DNA from: Micromonospora aurantiaca ATCC 27029
GTDB taxonomy: Bacteria > Actinomycetota > Actinomycetes > Mycobacteriales > Micromonosporaceae
NCBI RefSeq assembly: GCF_000145235.1
Contig: NC_014391.1
Coordinates: 5,785,501-5,849,500 of the forward strand
Length of the DNA: 64,000 nt
Direction of reading: 5' to 3'
Positions 1 through 7,040 of the stretch are shown here, piece by piece. The notes beneath the pieces are model-generated. The model saw only the letters and a program-made list of their open reading frames with translations, was not told the origin of the DNA and made no database searches. Position numbers and translations under genes: made by a program. Position 1 is the first letter of the stretch. Every line of letters starts with the position of its first letter.

Positions 1-94
1 GTGTTGCGGGAGTGCGGTCACGCAATAATCATGAGGCGTCGCGGCCCACCTCACGAGCGGGTGCGTCCGGGCGCACACCGCAGGGAGGTCGCGA

Positions 95-1648
95 GTGGGC
101 TGGCTCGACCAGGTCGAGGACCAGGTTGACGCTCTCCGACGCGCTCGGTCACTCCAGGAGGCCAGCCGGTCCGCGGAGGCGTGTGCCCTGCTCGACCGCG
201 TCATCCGCACCACCGACGACCCGTACGCCCGCGCCGACGCGCTCGTGCAACGCCTGTCCGCGCTGATCAATCTCGGCCGGACCGCCGAGTTCACCCGGGC
301 CGTCGAGGACGCCTCCGCCGCCGTACGCGACCTGACCGAGCCCTACCTGCACGGGCACCTCAACGCGCTGGCCGCGCTCGCCGCACACCACCAGGGCGCG
401 CTGGACCGATGCGTGATGCACCTGGTCCGGGCCGCCCGCGCGCTCAGCGCCGACGACACGCCCGACCGGGACACCGCCTGGGGCTGGCACGACCTGGCGA
501 TGGCGTACTCGTACCTGAGCTTCCACGGCCACGCGCTCGGCGCGATCGAGCGGGCCCGGGAGGTCGGGCTCAGCGTCGGAATCCCCGAGGAGACGTTCGC
601 CGCCCCCGGGATCCGGCTGCGCAACGCGGTCGCGCTCGACCACAACGGCGACAGCGACGGCTGCCTGCGGGTGCTGCGCGACGTCGCCGGTGACCTCGCC
701 CGGTTCCTGCGCGGCGGGGGTGCCGGCAACCTGCGCCCGAGCAGCCTGGCCGCGTACGGCTACGCCGCCGCCCGGCGGGCCGCGCTCGGCGACCGGGTGG
801 AGTCCGCCGGGGACGCCGACCCGAACCGGCTGCTCGGCCACGGCGGTGACAGTGCCCGCGCCCGCGACCTGCGCCAGCTCGGTCAGGTCTGCCTCGCGGT
901 GGCCGCCGGCCGCCCGATCGAGGCGGTCACCCGCCTGGACTCGCTGCGGGTATCCGACGAGACGCTCGGCGCGGCCGAGGCACCCCGGCTGCGCAGCGTG
1001 GCGCTGGCCCGGGCCGGTGACCATGCGGGCGCGCACCGGGCCGACCGGCACGCGTTCCGGCTGGCGGCGCGGCGCAGCGACCGGCTGCGGGACGTCTACA
1101 TCGACGGCATCGCCGCCCGGATCGACCACGAGGAGATGCGCCGCGAGGCGGCCCGGTACGAGGGCGAGGCGCTCACCGACCCGCTCACCGGCCTGCCCAA
1201 CCGGCGCCGGCTGGAGCGCTACCTGGGCGCCGTGGTGTCCCGGGGCGAGCGGGTGGTGATCGGCGTCTGCGACCTCGACGGGTTCAAGGCGGTGAACACC
1301 CGGCACGGCCACCACTCCGGGGACCTGGTGCTGCAACGGGTCGCCGGGGTGATCAACCGGGTGATGCGGCGGGGCGACTTCGTGGCGCGCTACGGCGGCG
1401 ACGAGTTCGTCGTGGTGCTGCCCGACACCGGCATGCCGGAGGCGGTCGAGGTGGCCCGCCGGATCGAGGCGGCCGTCCGCACCGAGGACTGGGAGTCCCT
1501 GGTCCCGGGCACGCCGGTCGGGGTGACGATCGGCTTCGCCGAGGTCGACGGCAGCACCACTGTGAGCGTCCGGGAGGCGCTGGGCGCCGCGTTCGAGCTG
1601 GCCGACCGGGAGATGCTGCGCGCCAAGGCGCGGTTGCGGGCGAGCTGA
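95..1648 (+). CDS. TPR-like repeat diguanylate cyclase (GGDEF)
   Basis: Predicted 517-residue cytoplasmic enzyme that makes cyclic di-GMP from two GTP. Residues about 15-340 are alpha-helical and Ala/Leu/Arg-rich, like TPR repeats, and no membrane segment is visible. The GGDEF domain opens with DPLTGLPNRR at residue 362 and carries an intact GGDEF at 434-438. An RRGD stretch ends five residues before GGDEF, so the inhibitory I-site (RxxD) is also present; activity and product inhibition are therefore both predicted. GTG start at 95 is chosen because AGGGAGG lies just upstream. There is no EAL domain. The gene converges on prfA with a palindromic repeat between them. The input sensed by the repeats cannot be read from sequence. 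Confidence 0.9.
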   Translation: MGWLDQVEDQVDALRRARSLQEASRSAEACALLDRVIRTTDDPYARADALVQRLSALINLGRTAEFTRAVEDASAAVRDLTEPYLHGHLNALAALAAHHQGALDRCVMHLVRAARALSADDTPDRDTAWGWHDLAMAYSYLSFHGHALGAIERAREVGLSVGIPEETFAAPGIRLRNAVALDHNGDSDGCLRVLRDVAGDLARFLRGGGAGNLRPSSLAAYGYAAARRAALGDRVESAGDADPNRLLGHGGDSARARDLRQLGQVCLAVAAGRPIEAVTRLDSLRVSDETLGAAEAPRLRSVALARAGDHAGAHRADRHAFRLAARRSDRLRDVYIDGIAARIDHEEMRREAARYEGEALTDPLTGLPNRRRLERYLGAVVSRGERVVIGVCDLDGFKAVNTRHGHHSGDLVLQRVAGVINRVMRRGDFVARYGGDEFVVVLPDTGMPEAVEVARRIEAAVRTEDWESLVPGTPVGVTIGFAEVDGSTTVSVREALGAAFELADREMLRAKARLRAS

Positions 1649-1652
1649 GCGG

Positions 1653-1704
1653 TAAGGAGGGGGCCCTTGTTAACGCCTCCGGTAGAGGAGGGGCCCCCGC
1701 TTAA
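1653..1704 (+). repeat. 52-bp palindromic intergenic repeat, copy A
   Basis: First of three near-identical elements (others at 38602-38653 and 51520-51570). It starts TAAGGAGGGGGCCC, has the core TTAACGCCTCCGGTAGAGGA shared by all three copies, and ends GGGGCCCCCGCTTAA. The ends pair imperfectly (TAAG...GGGCCC with GGGCCC...CTTA) and the core has a small CCTCC/GGAGG hairpin. It lies 4 nt after the GGDEF stop and 12 nt from the prfA stop, between convergent genes, so it probably acts as a two-way terminator. Similar repeats exist in Micromonospora, as I recall; that is not checked here. Confidence 0.85.
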
Positions 1705-1716
1705 CACCCCCGGCGG

Positions 1717-2805
1717 TCAGCGGCGGGACAGCTCGGTCTCGCCGGCCAGCCGGGCCGCGCGGTCCGCCTCGGCCAGCGCGTCGAGCACCCCGTCCAGTTC
1801 GCCGGCCAGCGCCAGGTCCAGGTTGTACGCGGTGTAGCCGATGCGGTGGTCGGTGATCCGGTTCTGCGGGAAGTTGTAGGTGCGGATCCGCTCGGACCGG
1901 TCCACGGTCCGGACCTGCGCCTTGCGGGCGTCCGACGCCGCCGCGTCCGCCTGCTCCTGGGCGGCGGCCAGCAGCCGGGCGCGCAGGATGCGCATGGCCT
2001 GCTCCCGGTTCTGCAACTGCGACTTCTCGTTCTGGCAGGAGACCACGATGCCGGTCGGCACGTGGGTGATCCGTACCGCCGAGTCGGTGGTGTTCACCGA
2101 CTGCCCACCGGGGCCGGACGAGCGGAACACGTCGATGCGCAGCTCGTTCGGGTCGATGGTGACGTCCACGTCCTCCGCCTCGGGCAGCACCAGCACGCCG
2201 GCGGCGCTGGTGTGGATCCGCCCCTGCGACTCGGTGACCGGGACGCGCTGCACCCGGTGCACGCCGCCCTCCCACTTGAGCCGGGACCAGACGCCGTTGC
2301 CGCCCTCCGGGACGCCCTTGCTCTTGATCGCCAGGGAGACGTCCTTGACGCCGCCGAGGTCGGAGTCCTGCGCGTCGATCACCTCGGTGACCCAGCCGTG
2401 CCGCTCGGCGTACCGGGTGTACATCCGCAGCAGGTCACCGGCGAACAGCGCGGACTCCTCGCCGCCCTCGCCGGCCTTGATCTCGACGATCACGTCCTTG
2501 GCGTCGTGCGGGTCGCGCGGGATGAGCAGTTCCGCGAGCCGTTCCTCAAGGGCCGGCAGGGAGGCGGCGATGGTGTCCGCCTCGACGGCGAACGTCGCGT
2601 CCTCGGCGGCCAGTTCCCGGGCGGCGGCCAGGTCGGCGCGGGCCTGCTCCAGCTCACCGGCCGCCTTGTGCAGCGGGACCAGTTCGGCGTACCGACGGCC
2701 GACCCGCCGGGCGGTGCCCTGGTCGGCGTGGATGGCCGGGTCGGCCAGCCGCCGCTCCAGCTCGGCGTACTCGTCGAGGAGGGCGGCCAGGCGCTCACTG
2801 CTCAT
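1717..2805 (-). CDS. prfA: Peptide chain release factor 1
   Basis: 362-residue RF1 that reads UAA and UAG at the ribosome and triggers peptide release. The anticodon-like PxT motif is PVT at residues 189-191, within RVPVTESQGRIHTSAA, which marks RF1 rather than RF2 (SPF). The catalytic GGQ is at 233-235. Full family length. ATG start preceded by AAGGAG about 10 nt upstream. It follows rpmE on the same strand with 91 nt between, as in other actinobacteria. The usual next gene, prmC (the methyltransferase for the GGQ glutamine), is not downstream here; a convergent GGDEF gene takes that place. Confidence 0.97.
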   Translation of the reverse strand: MSSERLAALLDEYAELERRLADPAIHADQGTARRVGRRYAELVPLHKAAGELEQARADLAAARELAAEDATFAVEADTIAASLPALEERLAELLIPRDPHDAKDVIVEIKAGEGGEESALFAGDLLRMYTRYAERHGWVTEVIDAQDSDLGGVKDVSLAIKSKGVPEGGNGVWSRLKWEGGVHRVQRVPVTESQGRIHTSAAGVLVLPEAEDVDVTIDPNELRIDVFRSSGPGGQSVNTTDSAVRITHVPTGIVVSCQNEKSQLQNREQAMRILRARLLAAAQEQADAAASDARKAQVRTVDRSERIRTYNFPQNRITDHRIGYTAYNLDLALAGELDGVLDALAEADRAARLAGETELSRR

Positions 2806-2896
2806 GCTGCGGATGCTCCTTGGGGGAGATGAAACCGGCGCAAACGGACGAACGCCCGTGCCCGGCAGGAGCCGGACACGGGCGTCGTCGACGGAG

Positions 2897-3121
2897 CTAC
2901 TTGGCCTTCTTGGCCTGAACCTTGGCGTACTTCTGCTGGAACTTCGCGACCCGGCCGGCGGTGTCCAGCACGCGCTGCTTACCGGTGTAGAACGGGTGGC
3001 AGGCGCTGCAGGTCTCGACGCTGATGGCGCCGCCCTTGGCGGTGCTGCGGGTCGTGAACGTGTTGCCGCAGGAGCAGCGGACCTCGGTGGTCACGTACTC
3101 CGGGTGGATGTTGGGCTTCAT
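2897..3121 (-). CDS. rpmE: Ribosomal protein bL31 (zinc-binding form)
   Basis: 74-residue large-subunit protein. Cysteines at 16, 18, 38 and 41 (CSC...CSAC) form the zinc ribbon of the C+ type L31, so this is the zinc-requiring paralogue; a zinc-free paralogue would be expected elsewhere in the genome. The basic tail KVQAKKAK is typical. The ATG at 3121 is preceded by AAAGGAC, and the start gives the standard family length. The reading frame stays open upstream for another 100 codons, but that part has no L31 similarity and contains the palindrome at 3360-3424, so it is not coding. Lies between the glycosidase gene and prfA on the same strand. Confidence 0.97.
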   Translation of the reverse strand: MKPNIHPEYVTTEVRCSCGNTFTTRSTAKGGAISVETCSACHPFYTGKQRVLDTAGRVAKFQQKYAKVQAKKAK

Positions 3122-3473
3122 GTCGCCTCGGTCCTTTCGTCGGTGGTCGCCGGGTCGCCGTCGGTGCGCCCCGTCGTCACGACGGGCTCGGGCGTGAACC
3201 GGAACCGGTGGCCGATTGACCAGTCTGCCACGGGCATCTTTCACCCGGCACAGGAGGTCCGCCACCCCCAACGCCGGCCCACCCGTCAGCATTCCCACCC
3301 CCACCCCACCCACTCCCCCACCGACCCGGGGCGCCGGGCCGACCCGGGCCGGCCCGGCCCCGGCGATCATGAAGATAGCGGCATTTCCTGTCGCTTTTGT
3401 CCAGGTCAACTTCATGATCACCGGGGCGAGAGCCAGGTGGGCGAAGGCCGGGGCGGGGGCGGGGCCCCGGGGG
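3122..3473. other. Intergenic region upstream of rpmE
   Basis: 352 nt without a credible gene. It should hold the rpmE-prfA promoter, in the part nearest 3122-3240, and the 3' end of the glycosidase transcript. A C-rich tract (about 3295-3345, many CCCACC steps) and one palindrome (3360-3424) are the only structures seen. Confidence 0.7.
3360..3424. repeat. Long inverted repeat with GATCATGAAG arms
   Basis: Left arm CCGGCGATCATGAAG (3360-3374) and right arm CTTCATGATCACCGG (3410-3424) are complementary at 14 of 15 positions and enclose 35 nt. It lies about 50 nt after the glycosidase stop on the minus strand. There is no T-tract. It resembles the dispersed palindromes of Micromonosporaceae intergenic DNA and may act as an RNA 3' stabiliser or terminator. 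Confidence 0.65.
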
Positions 3474-6400
3474 TTACGGGGTGGTGGTCACCTGGGCCTC
3501 GGCCTTCACTCCGTTCACCGTCACAGTCAGCTGGACCTGGGCGCCGGGGTGCAGGGCGGTCAGTTTGCCGGTCAGCGGGTCGAATCGGGCGGCGTGCCAG
3601 GGGCGCACGCCCGCGGCGCCGCCGATGTGCAGGTTCGGCGAACCGGACCAGTCGGCGCTGACCGGCGCGGCGACCGGCACCACACGCCCGCTGGGCTGGG
3701 TGAGCGTGGCCGTGACGTCGGCCGGCGTACGCCGGGACACCTGCGCGGGTGCGGTCAGCGCGAGCCGGTCGACGTGCGCGTGCATCTCCGCGCTCACCCA
3801 CCGCGGTCCCTCGGCCAGCGGGTCACGGCGGGCCCGCTCGGCCTCCCCCGGCGTCACCGGGTCCACCCCGAACTCGGTCCACCCGGTGAACCCGCCGAGC
3901 GCCGCCGGGGTGGACGGGTCCTTGCCCGAGTTGCCGTTGATCACGTACGGCACGCCGTCCACCCGGTCGGCGTGGAACGTGCCGACGTGGCCGTTGACCA
4001 TCAGCGCGCCCTTGCCGGTGCGGTGCTGGAAGTCGGCCAGCCACTGCTCGACCAGTGCCGCCTCCTTGCGGTCGCCGAGCTGGCTGGCCTTGGCCGGGCT
4101 CGGGTCGCGCGGCGGGTGGTGGAAGAACACCGCTACCGAACCGACCGAGCGGTCGGCGGCGGCCTGATCGAGCGTCCGGCGCAGCAGCTCCACCTGGTCG
4201 AACCCGCCGCCGCGCAACGAGCCGGTGGCGGTGCTCAGCGTGAGGAAACGGGTGCCCCGGTGGTCGAAGACGCGCGAGGTGTCCCCGAAGACGCTCCGGA
4301 AGTTGTCGATCGGCGCGCCCATGATCTCGTGGTTGCCGGGCACGTAGTGGTACGGCACCTCGCCGCCCAGTTCCTCGTCCAGGATGCGCTTGGCCAGGGC
4401 GAAGTCCGCCGGGTAGGCGGTGTCCACGAAGTCACCGTTGATGATCAGGAAGTCCGGCCGGGCGGCGCGGACCTCGCGCAGCGTACGCCGGGCCTGGGCG
4501 ACCAGGTCGCTGTCCGGGTTCGCGGCGACGAACTGGGCGTCGGAGAGCACCGCGAAGCGCCAGGGCGCGCCGTCCACAGTGCCGTCACGCACCACCACCC
4601 GGTCGGTGCGGTTCGGCTCCGGCGGCGCCTGCACGTCCGGCGGCACCCGCGCCACCAGGTCGTCGATCACGACCTCGCTGCGGTACTGCTCGGCCGGGTC
4701 GGTCTCGGCCACGTAGAACCGGCGCACCCGCACCGGGTACTGCACGCCCGGCGGTACGGCGAACTCGACGTACTTCCAGCCGGTCCAGTCCAGGTACGGG
4801 CCGCGCAGCACGAACTGGGTGTCCTGCGCGTCGTGCAGGTGCAGGCTGGGCCACTCGCCGGTGCCGTTCGCCTTGATCCACATGCCGAACGCCTGCGGTT
4901 GGCCGGGTACGTCGATCCAGGCGGGCGGGTCGGCGTACGCGGCCCGGGTGCCGGTGGACTGGCTGAAGTCGTACGACATCCGCAGCCCGCCCCCGGTGTG
5001 CCCGTCGGCCGGTGCGACCGACCCGGAGGCGCGGGCCTGGCTGAACTTCCAGGACGCCGCGTCGTCGAACCCGGCCACCGGCACGTCGGTCAGCCCGACG
5101 GTCACCGGCAGGACCGTGGTGCGGTTGCCGACCTGCGCGGTGACCAGCGCCGAGCCGGTCTCGGCGAGCGCCGTGACGGACAGGTTGCCGTCGGCGGTGG
5201 GGGTGACGGAGAGCAGGTCGCTGTCGTACTCCAGCCTCAGGTCGGCCGGCTCGATCGGCGCGGTGTTGCCCTCGGCGTCGTAGCCGACGACGCCGAACAG
5301 GCCGCTGTCGCCGGCCCGGTCCAGGCCGACCCGGTCGACGGTGCCGTCGATGCGCGCGAGCGGGCCGAGCACCGTCAGCTCGATCGTGCCCCGGGCGCGG
5401 CCGCGGGCGGCGGTGACGGTGCTGCGGCCGGGGACGGCGGCCCGGAACACGCCGTCGCCGTCGACCCGGCCGTGGGTGGCGTGCCAGCGCGGCTCGCCGG
5501 CGGCCGGGCCGTACGTCTCGTCGTATCCGGCGGCGGTGAGCCGGCGGGTGAGGCCGGGGAAGACCCGGTCCGGCCGGCCGCCGCGCACCGGCGCGACACC
5601 GGGTGCGGCGGTCGGGTCGCTGGCGGTCTCCAGCCAGTAGCCGGCGAGCCGGCCGCTGCCCTTCGGGGCGTAGACGGCGAGCCCGTTGGGCACCGGCCGC
5701 TCGCTGCCGTCGGACGGACTGTTCTCCACCTGGACCGTCGCCGCGCCCGGCTCCCGGGCGAGCAGCGTGGAGGAGCCGCCGCCGTCGAGGTTGAGCGCGT
5801 TCGCGGCGCCCAGCTCGGCCATCATGCGGCCCATCTCGGTCTGGGTGACGCCCCGGCTGTCCACCTGCCGGCCGTCCACGGTCAGCATGATCATCTTGCG
5901 GCCGTCGGCGGAGAAGCCGACAGCGGTCCGCGGGGCCAGCGACGCGTCGGCGATGCTCTGCACCACGCCGTCGCGGACCAGCACGTTGCCGCCGCCCACG
6001 GCGGCGCGCAGGTCACCGCCGTCGGAGGCCCGCGGCCGCCAGGTCAGGTCCACCGCGTCGCCGGGACGCAGCGCGGCGAGCGCGTCGGCGCCGGCCTCGC
6101 GGCCGAGCAGCACGGTGCTGCCGGCCGGGATCGGTCCCTCGCCCGCCGTGGTGGCGACGCTCGCCACCCGGCCGCCGGTCAGCGTCACCTCGACCGTCCG
6201 GGCCGCGCCCTCCACCGCCCGCTTGCGGGTGTACGAGCCCCAGAGCGGCGTGAACACTCCGACGCCGTCGCGCTGCACCATGTTGTTGAACTGGGTGAGC
6301 GGCACCGGCCCGGCGGGCAGCGTCGCGGTGCCCTCGAAGCCGACCTGGACGACCCGGCCGATGCCCTGGGCGCTGATCCCGACGGCGTTGGGGTGCCCGG

Positions 6401-6899
6401 CGACTGGCGACTGCACCAGCTCGCCGGAGCGGACGCCGACGCCCTGGGCGGCACCGGAGTTGTTGATGTCGAAGAAGTCGCCGTTCACCGCCGCGACGGC
6501 ACGGGACCGGTCCACTGCGGTGCGCAGCGGCTCGTCCTTGGTGACCTCGCCGGAGTTCACGTAGTCGACTGTCAGCCCGCCGGCCAGGTCGGCGGTGAGG
6601 GCGTCGGCGCGCAGCCAGCCGGCCGCGTCGTACCTGTCGAAGGAGGTCAGGTCGAGGCCGGGCGCGACCGGCCGGGTGGTCTTGGCGGTCTCCAGGCCGC
6701 CGGCCGGTTCCACACCGGCCAGCGCGACGGCGGAGTCGGGGCGGGACGAGGCGCGTGGCGCGTCCTCGGCGGCGGTGCCCGGCGGCGCGACGGCCGACGG
6801 CGCGGCAGTGGCGGCGGACGGTGCCGGCGCGGTGAGGGTCAGCAACGGCGTCAGCAGCAGGACGCCGGCGAGGCGGGCGGGTCGACTGCGGGTTCGCAT
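3474..6899 (-). CDS. Secreted phosphodiester glycosidase-metallophosphatase fusion
   Basis: 1141 residues. A signal peptide (about 1-33: Arg-rich start, Leu-rich core, Ala-rich end) sends it outside the cell. Residues about 75-410 match the phosphodiester glycosidase (NAGPA/DUF2233) fold, with GDFFDI at 140-145 and NLDGGGSST at 370-378. A bacterial Ig-like stretch follows (about 440-515), then a jelly-roll-like module (about 605-750). From about 780 comes a calcineurin-type phosphatase: SDAQF (D787), NGDF (D823), GNHE (855-858), GHVGTFH (970-977). The first metal motif is D-x-Q rather than the usual D-x-H. It may remove sugar from a sugar-phosphodiester and then cleave phosphate, on wall polymers or nucleotides; that is inference. 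It sits between rho and rpmE, an unusual place. No clear Shine-Dalgarno; ATG chosen for the signal peptide. Confidence 0.85.
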   Translation of the reverse strand: MRTRSRPARLAGVLLLTPLLTLTAPAPSAATAAPSAVAPPGTAAEDAPRASSRPDSAVALAGVEPAGGLETAKTTRPVAPGLDLTSFDRYDAAGWLRADALTADLAGGLTVDYVNSGEVTKDEPLRTAVDRSRAVAAVNGDFFDINNSGAAQGVGVRSGELVQSPVAGHPNAVGISAQGIGRVVQVGFEGTATLPAGPVPLTQFNNMVQRDGVGVFTPLWGSYTRKRAVEGAARTVEVTLTGGRVASVATTAGEGPIPAGSTVLLGREAGADALAALRPGDAVDLTWRPRASDGGDLRAAVGGGNVLVRDGVVQSIADASLAPRTAVGFSADGRKMIMLTVDGRQVDSRGVTQTEMGRMMAELGAANALNLDGGGSSTLLAREPGAATVQVENSPSDGSERPVPNGLAVYAPKGSGRLAGYWLETASDPTAAPGVAPVRGGRPDRVFPGLTRRLTAAGYDETYGPAAGEPRWHATHGRVDGDGVFRAAVPGRSTVTAARGRARGTIELTVLGPLARIDGTVDRVGLDRAGDSGLFGVVGYDAEGNTAPIEPADLRLEYDSDLLSVTPTADGNLSVTALAETGSALVTAQVGNRTTVLPVTVGLTDVPVAGFDDAASWKFSQARASGSVAPADGHTGGGLRMSYDFSQSTGTRAAYADPPAWIDVPGQPQAFGMWIKANGTGEWPSLHLHDAQDTQFVLRGPYLDWTGWKYVEFAVPPGVQYPVRVRRFYVAETDPAEQYRSEVVIDDLVARVPPDVQAPPEPNRTDRVVVRDGTVDGAPWRFAVLSDAQFVAANPDSDLVAQARRTLREVRAARPDFLIINGDFVDTAYPADFALAKRILDEELGGEVPYHYVPGNHEIMGAPIDNFRSVFGDTSRVFDHRGTRFLTLSTATGSLRGGGFDQVELLRRTLDQAAADRSVGSVAVFFHHPPRDPSPAKASQLGDRKEAALVEQWLADFQHRTGKGALMVNGHVGTFHADRVDGVPYVINGNSGKDPSTPAALGGFTGWTEFGVDPVTPGEAERARRDPLAEGPRWVSAEMHAHVDRLALTAPAQVSRRTPADVTATLTQPSGRVVPVAAPVSADWSGSPNLHIGGAAGVRPWHAARFDPLTGKLTALHPGAQVQLTVTVNGVKAEAQVTTTP

Positions 6900-6989
6900 G
6901 GACGACAGTCAACCCGACGATGAACAGAAGTTTCAATACCTAGCGGCTTAACCGTAGAAAAACTTCACGGCCTGCGGCCCGGTACGCGA

Positions 6990-7022
6990 CGAGGGGCACG
7001 GCCGATGCGGCCGTGCCCCTCG
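6990..7022. terminator. Strong hairpin after rho
   Basis: Perfect 14-bp stem: CGAGGGGCACGGCC (6990-7003) with GGCCGTGCCCCTCG (7009-7022), 5-nt loop. It begins 19 nt after the rho stop on the minus strand. There is no U-tract, as is common in high-GC actinomycetes. Confidence 0.85.
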
Positions 7023-7040
7023 TTCGTCGGATCCGTCAGC

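Noticed and set aside
2897..3421. 174-residue N-terminally extended L31
   Set aside because: The extra part has no similarity, runs through a palindrome, and the inner ATG has a good Shine-Dalgarno and gives the standard 74 residues.
3216..6923. Very long open frame antisense to the glycosidase gene
   Set aside because: A by-product of high third-position GC: no domain, His/Arg/Gly-rich composition, and the opposite strand has clear motifs. The same applies to open frames at 149-1336 (-), 7005-9428 (+), 11843-15979 (+) and 46184-48967 (+).
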